64,000 nt of DNA from Sphagnum compactum (taxonomy: Eukaryota > Bryophyta > Sphagnopsida > Sphagnales), in contig OZ234503.1 of the NCBI GenBank assembly GCA_965153455.1, positions 434,001-498,000 of the forward strand, read 5' to 3'. This document shows, one piece after another, positions 25,263-36,115 of the stretch. Under the pieces are notes generated by a model, which did no database searches, had not been told where the DNA came from, and saw only the letters and a list, made by a program, of their open reading frames with translations. Position 1 is the first letter of the stretch, and every line of letters begins with the position of its first letter. Both the position numbers and the translations under genes were made by a program.

Positions 25263-28200
25263 CTAGCAATACTCATCACCACAATCCCCATCGATTCCAG
25301 TGCCCTTCTCCACCACTGCATGAATCAATGCAACGTCTCCTTGATCAAGGCCTGGCAAAGAAAATGTAGCCTGGTTGCTAGGGATGTGCTCAGCTATGCT
25401 GAGCCGAGCACCAATTATAACTGCAGCTACAGCAGGCTTGTCAGCTATATAGCGCACTGCCACATTGCTGATGCTCACTTTGTACTTGTCTGCAATTTGA
25501 CTAAGCACAAGCAGAAGCTCCTGGATCCCACATGAATCAAACACCAAATCACTGTAAGACATGGCTTGCCCTAAACTAGTATCAACAAAATGGTGGGAAA
25601 AGCAAAATAGCACTTGCCAAGAAAGCTTTCTCAAATCCTTGTTTGACTCTATTTGGGATGATACTAACCTGGAAAAGCATCCAACCACCCCACTGGTCGA
25701 TGGTGCGTTTGTATTTGGAGAGTGACTGTGTGGTTAACTCAAATCTTTGTGGCTCAGGACGCCCCAACTACTTCTCTGACAGGAATCCACCCAGTAGGGA
25801 CCTGTGACCCAGTGGATCCAAAACTAATGTCAAAATCTGTCTGTCACTGACTAGACTCAGGCTTCTCTCAACCATGAGATGAGCAGGGATGACCAATGAG
25901 AAAATCACCCACTCTTAGCAAAGTTCTAGCAAGCACTCTATTCTATGTACTTGTGCTCATCACTGGGAAATAAAGACCACATCCATGATCTTCAAGCAGT
26001 TGCAGTTGTGTTCAGTAAGGAAAGACATACCCATATGCAAGGATCTTGACATTGTGTTTCAAGCACCATGCAACCACCTTCTTTTCTGGCCTTCTGTCTA
26101 CAATTGAATATGCAACCTGCACAGTCACCCTCCACAAGGGGTGTCCAATTATCTAGGGCTTCCACAAGAAGACAGTCATATCAGAGACAATAGGAATATT
26201 CAAAAGTTCCATTCAGCCCACAGGGTGTTACTGCACCAACAGAAACCATGTGCATCAATAGAAAATTAACAGGCATGGGGATCGATATTGTGCATTCACA
26301 AGACTGCCCTGGGGGCATAGACTCTTTCCCTCGGAGTGCACGTAGCCACAGCTGCTAGAAGAAGGGCAAGAACAAGGGGATGGTGAAGGTGACAAAATGG
26401 TGACAGCTAACTCCATCAGGAGTTCGTTCCGACGTTGGACCTCACCTTGACATTGCGAGAGCTTTCCAGATTTCTCTATTGATCTGTTCATATAAGCATC
26501 CATTTGTTGTTCATAACTGCCCAAACCCCAGGAAAGCTAGGGCTTTATGGTCAGCCTTGAGACTCCCAAAAGAGGCACTAAGATTAAGGGACAAGATCTT
26601 TGATGCTTTTGGAGATAGTAATGTGCACATTGTATCAAAACATGAACATGGATAGCAATAGAGTCATATAGGGCAGAAGAGAGGTGGAACTTCACCTGGT
26701 TTGAGACAATTGGGATGGCACACTCCTCATAAAGTTTGGCCATGTGCAGAGTGTCAACATTTGTTAGCCTCAGCTCCTTTATCTTACCCTCCAGTTTAAG
26801 TGTATATAGCAACTTCATGGAATTGAAGTAATGGACATCTCTATAATCCCACCTGTAATCCACCACAACAATGCACCATGTAAGCACTTAACTCCGATAT
26901 CTAACGGACAGGTATGGGTAAAGAGGACCAAGTCAAACAAAAAGACACAGGTGTTGCACATTGGTAACATTAGGCTTGACAACAGCAGCATCCTTGCAAT
27001 AGAAACTGAAAAGCCAAATGAACTCTCAAGTCTCTGGAAATTAGTGGTCATGGCATGTAAAGAACAGGGCACAAGAAGGTGAGCAGGGAGGATTTATTCA
27101 TTTTAGGAAGCTGAGAGAGGCAGACCCTGCTGCAAGGAACAAAGACAGCCCTAGATGAAAATAGTGGTTTTACATTTGGAGAGCAGATCTTTATGGTGAA
27201 CCAATGAAGAAGAAATGTAAGTTCTGAAGGACAACCTTAAGAGCCATGGAGAAAAGCAAAATGACAGAAAATGATTAAGGTTCACTGCTCAGAGGAAGTA
27301 AACTGTGCTGTGGCGTGAACTCACAGGAAAACACAGAGACAAGAAAATGGAACTTCATCTTTGAGAGGACTGAAAACGATATCATCATGTTCAAAAGGTT
27401 TAAAACAAGAGAGATAAAAGGACTCAGAAAGAGACCCAGGCCAAACCCCATGCCGGTGAGCCCATGACATACAGCACATTGTGAAAATGCACTCACCAGT
27501 GAAACTGGACCATGTCCAATGTAGACACCCCCATACGCTTGCGGGATCGATGGATGCTCGATTCCACCGCCTCTCGTGTATTTGTACCCCTACTGCCTAC
27601 ACATCAGTCTCTTAGTGGTTTAACTTCTCTACATGTGGAGGGAATGGTCATGCTTGACCAAAGCTTTATGGCGCAGGATTGAATCCTTTCTCTCTTATTT
27701 GAGTGAGAGGACATCAAAATGATTCTGCAAGAAGCACAGGCAGCTGAGAATTGGCTCAAAGGGGTTAAAACTTGGCAACCGATAGGAAAGGAAAGGTATT
27801 GATACAATGGCTAGAAAGAGATGTATCACTCCTAAGAGTATGCTGAAGACAGAAAGAGTGCCTTACCATAACGAGGGACAAATTTTGTGAAGCCAAGGAC
27901 AAGGTTTGCACCCAGATACTCCCTCAAGAACTTGCCATAAATTTCTTCAGCGGGCCCATCTACAGCATAGATAGATTTTGCTTTGTTAATAAGATCCAAA
28001 GTACCAGTCGCCATATATGAAACAACAACTCCGACTCCTAACATATGTGAAAGAAAGCCAGATCTGTAGAACTTGGATATTTCACCAGCCTTGAACAAAT
28101 CAATATTCTGAGACTTGTTGTCATGTCCTCCTTCACAGAGAAGATCAGAATTTTGTAAATACTAGGCTATTTACAGAACTAGGGTTTCAGCATTCCCCAA

Positions 28201-29003
28201 CGACATTTGCAATTTTCAGATCTCGCTGCAAAACTGTACTGCATTTAAACTAGGGTTTCAGCATTCCCTTACAGCATTTACATTTTCCAGATCTTGCTGC
28301 AAAACCGTAGTGCATCTAAACTAGGGCTTCAGCATTCCCTTACAACAATTGCATCTTTCAGATCTTGCTGCAAAACTGTAATGAATCTACTAGTGAAACA
28401 ATCCAACAAACTGGGTCCCAAAGGGTAAAAAACTCACAGATGTCAGCCAAGTCGAAGACACCAAGGCCTGCAAAGGCGTATCGTTTCATCTCCTCGAGTG
28501 TCTTCTTTTGGTCGATTTTGCCATGGCCTCCAGCCACCTGCCACATTCCTCAGACCTCACAGCAAGACACCAATCCATGAATCATTAAGGAAGAAAACTC
28601 GTCATTTTACGATGTAGAATGAAATTTGAACACAATTATCCAAGAGGGGGAAGAAGGAGCGCGTGATTTTCAGGTTGCGTTGATTTCCTGGGAGAATTTC
28701 CAACAAGGAGAAGAGAGAGAGAGAACCTGTGATAATCGCAGGAATTGAAAAGCTTCCAACTGAGCGAAGGGGAATGGAGCTGCCGTGGTTGGTCACGATG
28801 GAGGTCGTCGGCATCTTCGTGCGCCGATGATCTTCCTTAAGTTCCGCCATATCCAATTCTTCCTCAATCACTTTACTTTCCGATCCAACACGGAATGACT
28901 CCTTTCTCCTATCGTCTTTTCTCTTCTGTTGTGAAGTCGAAGTGTCGTCAAGAAACAACAAATATTCCTTCTCTGCACTACTAGAGAATTCGAATTCCCC
29001 CAC
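25263..29003 (-). pseudogene. Aldo/keto reductase family gene, right copy, premature stop
   Basis: This is the mirror copy of the gene at 2049-5788. Exons on the minus strand are 28727-29003, 28438-28548, 27867-27959, 27497-27596, 26696-26852, 26031-26116, 25669-25801 and 25263-25520. Lengths sum to 1215 bp, 405 codons, with consistent phases. Exon 4 keeps all five Gs, so the frame is continuous through VSTLDMVQFHW, unlike the left copy. Exon 6 keeps the family-like SIVDRRPEKK. One lesion remains: TAG at 25768-25770 (codon 286), shared exactly with the left copy, which would remove the last quarter of the barrel. The final residue is Cys instead of Arg. It could still be expressed as a truncated protein, or the stop could be skipped by alternative splicing; exon 7 alone is 133 bp, so simple skipping would shift the frame. 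Confidence 0.85.
28174..28380 (-). repeat. 71-bp tandem repeat, three units, in AKR intron 2 (right)
   Basis: This is the mirror of the array at 2680-2880, with the same three units, so the triplication predates the inverted duplication. Units differ from their partners by scattered substitutions. Confidence 0.8.
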
Positions 29004-30803
29004 GAAGGAACTTCTTCTTCTTCTTCTCCTTCTTCTTTGCGTCGCTCGCCCTCCCTAACATACATACATACATGTGCTCCCCCTTTGACAGCACTTCAAA
29101 CCGAATGTTTCTTTCTTTTGGCAAGCGTCGAATTTACAAGCAACGGAAAGACTTACAAGTTTTAAAAGAATCGAGCTTTACTGAAATACTTATTAGTATT
29201 ATTTCTCATTGTTTCTCACCAGATTGATTTCCTCCTCAACGAGGGAGGGCGTTTTCTTTGGATATTATGCAATAAAAGTGTTGTCTTGGCAGGTTTATGT
29301 CCAGTCGTGTTTATACAGATCTCCTGCTGCTGCTGCTGCTCCTCCTTTGTGGAAGAAGATCGTCTGCGTCATCTTTTCGTGCTTTCTCGCGCTGTTTGCT
29401 CGACGTCTCTCTCGTGCAGACTCTACGCCTACTTCAAAACCGGAAAACACATCCGCGGAAGTGATGACCCATCACGGAGCAAGGTCATTGCCGACTGAGT
29501 GTACACTGATCGGTGATCGGTCACTTGGTGTCTCCAAAAGATTTTAGGTTAAAATCTTCGGACATTCCACGGTCGCTCCAGAAGTTCCAAGAGGCATTGT
29601 AAACCATCACTTCGCACACCCATAGCCATGAAGATCATTATAATTATAATTATAATTTAAAAGAGAAAATACAGGGTCTCAGAGTAAAACGGTTGCCGTG
29701 TTTTTTCTGTTGGGTTTTTCATTTTTGCTAAATTGGCCTTTATCTTCTAAGCTGCGTGGATTGAGGAGGCAAAATACCAATTGAAAATATTGCTCATATG
29801 CTTGTATGTTTTTTCTTGGGGTGTATATAATGATGGTGATAGTTTTAGTCCAGTTTTCATGGTATGTGACAACATGGACTTATTAGTGGCAGAAGCAAGG
29901 TTGAAAGGGAAGGGGAAAGGTCAAGGTTTTAGCAATTTGTGAAGTTTGATTTTATTAGATAGCAATTTGACAATAATATTGTTGCAAATAACAACTAGGT
30001 TCTCAAATGTCTTCATGAGTCATGACCAAAATAAAACTTGGGGTGACAATTGAACAACATTATAGCTTTTAAGTCCTTTGTTCCTCAATGCTTGATGTTC
30101 ACATAATAATATATTAGATACCACCCAATGTCTATAAGTATTAATATCAATCAATTGCAAGGACAATCAATCACACACCTTAGACCTAAAGCACACATCA
30201 CAAAAAGGTATTGTAATAAAATTGCCACATGGTGACCATTCCCATTGTTTGAAAAATGTAGATCGCACTTATAGCAACAAAATCCACCATTTGAAGTGTT
30301 GAACAATGGGAGCTTGCACTTTGCTACAAATGATTACATATAGACATCATTTTTAAAAAAAATCTTGACATTATTGAAAAGCATCCGTGCATATATGGAT
30401 CTATAACATTATGTTTCCATAATCACATTCATGAAGTAAATCACATCCAAATATACGCATTCAAGCCTATGGATAAAACTAGGTCAATGCATCATCATTT
30501 TGTCATATGGTCCTTCAACTTGTTGAACTTAGCCCCAATTGTTGGTGCACCAAATGATTATGTTTTTATCATTCGATCGGGTTGTGGAAAAGGATCCTAT
30601 TAGATCCCAGGTCATGCCCTTCACAAGGTTGCGAGGGCTCGTGAATACAGTGACAGGGGAGTTGGTGGTAGCTTACCACCGATGGATGGTGTTATGAAGG
30701 TTGTAGCTAACAGTAGAGTATCATCTAGTGACCACCCAAGATCCACCTACTTCAAGCAATGGACAAATAACCAACCATACTAACAATTTTAATGCACACT
30801 TTT

Positions 30804-31869
30804 AGTTCACCTTGTTATGAACAAAACTCATAGTTGAAGTGCATTTGTCATAAAGTTGTTGTGGTTTCAAATTTAATGCAATGTCTTCCAAAAGAATTGA
30901 ACCTTAATCCAAAAAAGGACATTGCCCTCTTGAATGGAAGACATGGAAATAGAAAACACTAGTATTAACATCCTTATCTAAATTCATTATTAAATAGGAG
31001 AATAAGATTTAGGACTTATGAGCTTGTTTAAGTGCAAGAGGTAAGATTCATGAAAACACCAAGTAGATTGCCTTCTCATAAAGTTGTTCCAAAATTCTAT
31101 AACTCCAACCCATACCATGATTTTGCTTCATTCTCATTTGTGATGGTAACATGAAACAGAAACATCTACAAAACTAAAAAAATTTAAGCATACATCATTA
31201 AAACCAAATCGAATTTAGTTGTTGAATGGTTTTTCAATTTGAACTTCACGAAAGTGATGGTAGAAAGGTAGGTTCATCTTTAAGATTCCTCTACAAATAA
31301 ACAATTGCAAGTTCAACAAGTTTCAAATATTTAAAAATTCTATATTTCAAATTTACACTAAAAGCAAACCTTTTTCCACATTCAAGTGGTTGGATTGTAG
31401 TCATGCAGCGGTTTCATGGTAACATCATTATTGGACTCCATGGCGATCATAAATAAACTAGATTGATATGGAAGTAAAACATAATCTAGTAAAAGCACGT
31501 GTGATTTACCATCTCATTGAATCATCTCATAATGAAAATAACATGATTTTAAAATTTGAAGATGTTTAGGGAATGTCAGAACAAGTTTTAATTATACCCA
31601 ATATTGAAGGTAAATAATGCTAGTAACAATCATGGACATTTACGTTTTTATTAATTTCAATGGTCAAACCTTTCGCAACAAAAATGCATTGGTTATTTAC
31701 ATCTTGGCTCATTAGTTAGCTAATTTTTTTAAGTGAACATGACATAATTCCAGTGAACTTGTCGGTTTTGTGTCGCATGAAACATTTCCGTTTGAAGCAA
31801 AAACCAACATAATCCATTTGTGCGACAGGCTGAAGGTCTTGAACTATCAACAACACATCATATTTTAAC
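30804..31869. other. AT-rich DNA outside the right arm
   Basis: Nothing coding or repetitive was recognised. Confidence 0.4.
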
Positions 31870-32165
31870 CCCGCCAAATCCATAGAACTTTGGAACTAGT
31901 CATGTGAGAAATGTTGTTCAAGGTCCACATATTTGAGCCATTTGTAAACTTTTTCATCTCTAGTGGAATATTGACAAGCTTTAGAAAAAAAATGGCCAAA
32001 ACAAGTCTCTTGAAAACTTTCTTCCAACTCCAAATCATCACAACTCCCAAAATATTTTAGTGTAATGATCATAACATTCAAATTTGACCTTTCATTTTTC
32101 ATGCATGCCATCATCTTTTTCCTCAAACCATATTGATCCAATATGTTTATTAAATTTTTTTGCCA
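31870..32165 (-). pseudogene. hAT-type transposase fragment (relic)
   Basis: The minus strand reads LDQYGLRKKMM, CMKNERSNLNVM and ELEESFQETCFGHFFSKAC before stops. The order Leu-x-x-Tyr-x-Leu, Lys-x-Glu-x-Ser-Asn-Leu-Asn, then Cys-x-x-His resembles the middle of plant BED/hAT transposase-like proteins. Only about 80 codons survive and no terminal repeats were found. The assignment rests on remembered motif order. Confidence 0.4.
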
Positions 32166-32375
32166 TTACATGCCTTGTAGTTTTTTGTTTTTAAACATGA
32201 AAAATAGTAATGTGTTTAGATTGCTCCTAAGAAATAAATAAGAAATACACCCAGCCGCGAGTCTTTCCCCAAGACTGGGCGAGGGTTCTTTGCGCTCCCT
32301 ATTGGCGCTTTGTGGTTCCAGGCCAGATTGGGGTTCAACTCCCCTGGAGCACGTCGTCCTTCGCGGACAGGTGAG

Positions 32376-32695
32376 GGTCGGGAGTCCGGGGGCAAGAGTC
32401 GAGAGTCTCGGGGCGAAGCGGGAGTCGAGGGTCCCGAGGGCGAGTCGGGAGTTGGGAGTCCCGGGGCGAGGCAGGAGTCGGGAGTCGGGAGTCCCGGGGT
32501 GAGGCCAAAGTCGGGAGTCGAGGGTCCGACGTGAGTGGGGAGTCTCGAGGGCGGGCCGGGAGTCAGGAATCCCGGAGCGATGCGGGAGGCGGGAGTCCTG
32601 GGGGCGAGTCGGGAGTCGGGAGTCGGGAGTCAGGAGTCCCGAGGCGAGGCGGGAGTCAGGAGGCGGGCGTCCCAAGGTGAGGCGAGAGTAATCGG
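32376..32695 (+). repeat. G-rich minisatellite of GGGAGTC-type units
   Basis: About 320 bases are made of variants of GGGAGTC, GGGAGTCCCGGGG and GAGGC. The units resemble the GGGAGTCCCG words inside the LTRs of the gypsy family nearby (34050-34085, 57362-57420), and the array ends exactly where recognisable gypsy pol sequence begins. It is open in several frames, but the predicted peptides are repetitive artefacts. Confidence 0.75.
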
Positions 32696-33421
32696 GCCCA
32701 TTCAAAGTGTTGGAAAAGAAACTTTCCGACACTTATAAGTTAAAACTGCTGGAAAACCTTAGAGTTCATCCCACATTTCATGTGTCTCTTTTGAAGCCGA
32801 TCTCTCGCGATGCCTCAAGGCCTAATCGAGAGTAAAACTCAAGGCCCCCACCTGACTTGGTTCATAATGAACCAGAGTTTGAGGTGGAGGCCGTGTTCAA
32901 GTCAAGGCAATTAAGAGGAAGAGAGCGGGAATACCTAGTTAAATGGAAAGGATACCATCCAATAGAGGCCTCTTGGATGAATGAATCCGATATGGAACAT
33001 GCCCAAGAAGCCATAGAAGAATTCCACACAAGGCCGGCAAAGAAGAGACGTAGAGCGTGATGAGGACATCACCTTTCTTTTAGTGGGGCATAAATAAAAG
33101 GCAAAAGCTTCCAAGAAATTATATCAGGAGAAATTTTGTATAAGTACAAATAGGGTTGTCAAAAAAGGCATTAAACAAATGGAACTATCTTGCGTAAACC
33201 CAAATCAAAATCGAACCCCTATTTTGGGGTTAAAGGAAACTTGGCCCCAAAAGAGGAGGCAAGCAAGGTGAGCTTGCGGGGACATGCACAAGCTTTAAGT
33301 GCATCCCAAAGGGTTGGTTGGTAGTGGCGGCCAACTCGAGAAGTCATGACCCCGTTCGCGTACTTTAATCGTGTAGTTTGGGACTTGTGTTTTTGCAAAA
33401 CCCAAATTTCACTTCTTGTAC
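32696..33421 (+). mobile_element. Gypsy element C: 3' end of pol with chromodomain, plus 3' UTR
   Basis: Plus-strand sequence matches the last ~125 residues of the intact gag-pol of element A (58797-63287): the integrase tail ([17 protein letters not shown]), then a chromodomain with [11 protein letters not shown] and [13 protein letters not shown] at 32857-33060. There is a stop (TAA) in the linker near 32834. Everything upstream is missing, replaced by the minisatellite. The 3' untranslated part shares words with element A's 58490-58560. Confidence 0.85.
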
Positions 33422-33674
33422 TGTTGCAACCTCACTTTGGGCAAAGTGTGAGAATGCAACTCACACTCCCAAAAGTGAGAGACTTAAAGTCCTCCGGGAC
33501 TCCCAAAAACTCAAAAGATAATTTCAAGGGTCAAATCTCCTTGCATTGGAGCGTTCTTTATACCATTGGAAGGATCTTGAAGTGTAGATGTCCAAAATGG
33601 CCTTGCATTGTCAATTTGGACATCCATAGCCCAAGTTATGGGCAAAAGAAAGGCCGGGAGTCAAACTGGCAGTT
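33422..33674 (+). mobile_element. Element C 3' LTR, truncated
   Basis: This starts TGTTGCAACCTCACTTTGGG, the plus-strand LTR start of this gypsy family, and breaks off after about 250 bp inside the motif GTCAAACTGGCAGTTTGA, where the oppositely oriented LTR of element D begins. The shared word TTTGAC(G/T) at the junction suggests recombination or insertion without a matching duplication on the far side. Confidence 0.75.
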
Positions 33675-34513
33675 TGACGCACTCCCAAGTCCCTTGTTGA
33701 ACCCACTTGAGGGTCCAACTGTATAGAGTTGCGGAAAGTTGGGACTTGAGGGCCGCTCCCGACTTCTAGCACTAAAAGGGGGTAGAGGGGCATGCTAGAA
33801 GTCCCATGATTAGACTAGGAAGAGGACAAGCGTTTCACCTACTCAAATCTGCATCAAAACCAACCCCAAGTTGGTTAGAATCCATTCTGCACCTTTTTGG
33901 TGTTGGGACAAGCCACGGGCTAACTCGGACTACTTCACTCACCACGGCCCGGACTCGGGGGAAGCCACCACCTTCCCCCATATAGTATACTATGTGCCTC
34001 TCCGTCGAGGCTACATCCAAATGGCTCTTTTTCCCGGGACTCCCAAGTTGGAGTCCCGAAGGAGTCCCGAAGGAGTCCCGAAACTATCCCGAAACTGTCC
34101 CGAGACTTTGGACGAGCATAACTTCTCGCCCCAACCTCCGATCAGGACGAGGTCTAAACCAATGTTGTAGCCCTCGTCGAGAGCTTTCCAACGCCGTGTC
34201 GCACTCCACCTGCCGACGTCGGCATCGGGTCGATTCTCGACTTTTAGTGGTCAGGAGTCAAACTGGTAGTTTGACTCCCGGCCCTTCTTTTGCCCATAAC
34301 TTGGGCTGCAGATGTCCAAATCGCCAATGCGAGGTCATTTTGGACATCTACACTTCAAGATCTTTTCAATGACATAAAAATTGCAATAATGCAAGGAGAT
34401 TTGGCCCCTCAAATCGTCTTCTGAGTTTTTGGGAGTCCCGGAGGACTCCAAGTCTCCCACTTTTGGGAGTGGGAGTTGCATTTCCCCACTTTGCCCAAAG
34501 TGGGGTTGCGACA
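33675..34513 (-). mobile_element. Element D 3' LTR
   Basis: On the plus strand this begins TGACGCACTCCC and ends GGGTTGCGACA, so in element orientation it is TGTCGCAACCCC...GGGAGTGCGTCA, with TG...CA ends. Length is 839 bp. It contains several GGAGTCCCGAA words in a row near 34045-34085. Confidence 0.85.
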
Positions 34514-35246
34514 CTTCAGATAATGAAGCGGGCCAACTCTCCTCAAGCTTTCGCTTGGCCCAAGTTGGAAGCCCCATCACAAATTGGCACACACGATCCA
34601 ACTCATGCATGTGCCGGATCTCAAGCATGAGTTCGGAATAAGCCCTCACATATTGCCTCAAGTTTTCATTTGTGGCATTCACAAGGTCACGGAGTTTGCA
34701 CCTCGAGATGTACTCGGAATTCCTTGGAACAAATTTCGACTCAAGGCGTTCCTTAAAGAACTCCCAAGTATAACCATGGTTCTTCCCCTCCTCTTGTCTC
34801 ATCGTCCGCCACCATGTGGTGGCATAGCCTTTCAAGTAGGATTGGGCAAGCTCCACGGCGGAATGTCGTCCAACATTGGCGGCATGTATGTAGTCATCCA
34901 TCTCTGCAAGCCAAGCATCCACAACCTTTCGGTCGCGGGCACCATCGAAGTTCTCGGGCTTAGCCGGTTAAAACCTTTCACCCTTGGAGGTCCCTGTTTT
35001 GAGGGCCGCCACCAACTCACCAAAGTCGGGCCTATTCATTTTGAGGAGGACTTCAAGTTGTTCGGAGGTGAATAGGACCGAGTTCTGTTGTTCCTCCTCA
35101 CTTTCGGGCTCATTCTCGGGCTCATCTTGGTCCTCCCGGGATCTTGGTTCCTCTTCCCCAATTGATACCGGCGGGACTTCACAGTCTTCGGTGGGTTCTT
35201 CCACGATGGGGTCTTGGACTTGCTTGCGGTTCTTCTTGGGCACCAT
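34514..35246 (-). pseudogene. Truncated gypsy gag of element D
   Basis: This corresponds to residues 1 to about 247 of the element A polyprotein: acidic N-terminus, [13 protein letters not shown], then the gag core ([39 protein letters not shown]). A single TAA (34968-34970) interrupts an otherwise open frame between the N-terminal part and the core. The frame ends by running into the LTR at 34513; the zinc knuckle and everything beyond are absent. Confidence 0.8.
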
Positions 35247-35283
35247 CTAGAACTCCCAAAAAGCGAGTCGAGCTTCACCTTGA

Positions 35284-35295
35284 GCTCTGATACCA
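35284..35295 (-). promoter_or_regulatory. Primer-binding site of element D
   Basis: The minus strand reads TGGTATCAGAGC two bases inside the 5' LTR. This is the classic plant retrotransposon primer site complementary to the 3' end of initiator tRNA-Met. Confidence 0.85.
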
Positions 35296-35297
35296 CG

Positions 35298-36115
35298 TGA
35301 CGCGCTCCTAAGTTCCTTTTAGACCCACTTGAGGGTCTAAATAAGTTGAGTTACGGAAAGTTGGAACTTGGGGGCCACTCCCAACTTCTAGCACTAAAGG
35401 GGTGAAAGGGGCATGCTAGAAGTCCCGGGATTAGACTAGGAAGAGGGACAATTATAAGCTCACACGAATCTGCATCCAAAATCAACCACAAGAGGGTTAG
35501 ATCGCATTTGGGAACACCCTTGGGTGTTGGGACAAGCCACGGGCACTTGGACTCACTTGACTCACCACGGCCCGGACTCGGGGGAAGCCACCACCTTCCC
35601 CCATATAGTATTCTCTGTGCCTCTCCGCCACGCCCGCATCCGAATGGCACTTTTTCCCGAGACTCCCAAAGTGGAGTCCCGAAACTGTCCCGAGTTGGAC
35701 TCCTGGGACTTTGGGAGCTCATATCTCCCAGCCCCGACCTCCGATTGGAGTGAGGTCTCAACCAAAGTTGTAGCTCTCCTTGAGAGCTTTCCAAGCCATG
35801 TCGTACTCCTCCTGCAGACGTCGGGATCATATCGATTCCCGACTTTTAGTGGTCGGTAGTCAAACTGCCAGTTTGACTCCCGGCCTTTCTTTTGCCCATA
35901 ACTTGGGCTGCAAATGTCCAAATGGCTCATGCGAGGCCATTTTGGACATCTAAGCTTCAAGATCTTTCCAAGGGTATGAAGCACACCTCAATGCGAGGTG
36001 TTTTGACCCCTACAATCGTCTTTTGAGTTTTTGGGAGTCCCGGAGGACTCCAAGTCTCCCACTTTTGGGAGTGTGAGTTGCATTCACACACTTTGCCCAA
36101 AGTGGGGTTGCGACA
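35298..36115 (-). mobile_element. Element D 5' LTR
   Basis: On the plus strand this begins TGACGCGCTCCT and ends GGGTTGCGACA; length is 818 bp. It is clearly diverged from its partner LTR at 33675-34513, so the element is much older than element A, or its LTRs have different origins. Confidence 0.85.

Larger units (their letters stand above)
18358..30803 (-). repeat. Right arm of the ~12.45 kb inverted duplication
   Basis: This is the mirror copy of 220-12683, separated from it by a 5.7 kb single-copy spacer, with the symmetry centre near 15521. The arm differs from its partner by point changes and small indels, for example a duplicated ~20-bp word at 24266-24311, six bases fewer in exon 3 of the second gene, and one G more in AKR exon 4. 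It keeps the same two genes in mirrored order on the minus strand. Confidence 0.9.
33675..36115 (-). mobile_element. Gypsy element D: two LTRs, gag only, pol deleted
   Basis: This is a minus-strand element of the same family as A. Order in element orientation: 5' LTR 36115-35298, PBS 35295-35284, gag 35246-34514, 3' LTR 34513-33675. The internal part is only about 785 bp, against about 5.3 kb in element A. The gag frame runs directly into the 3' LTR, so protease, RT, RNase H, integrase, chromodomain and the polypurine tract are gone. Flanking 5-mers (CAGTT before, TTCGT after) do not match. Confidence 0.85.

Noticed and set aside
29209-29547. A 112-codon plus-strand frame opposite the AKR upstream region
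   Set aside because: The mirror region in the left arm (about 1500-1840) does not keep the same frame, so it looks fortuitous.
220-30803. Interpretation of the inverted duplication as a Foldback or MITE-type transposon
   Set aside because: Arms carry multi-exon host-type genes, no transposase or terminal target duplication was found, and the arm length is far above that of such elements.
32295-32350. tRNA-like or SINE-like A and B boxes (GTTCAACTC in a GGGG/CCCC stem)
   Set aside because: Only one short stem-loop fits; the A box is weak, spacing is short, no tRNA folds and no SINE tail or target duplication was seen.
32166-32732. A 188-codon open frame on the minus strand rich in Pro, Arg, Ser
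   Set aside because: It is the translation of the GGGAGTC minisatellite on the opposite strand, with no codon structure beyond the repeat.
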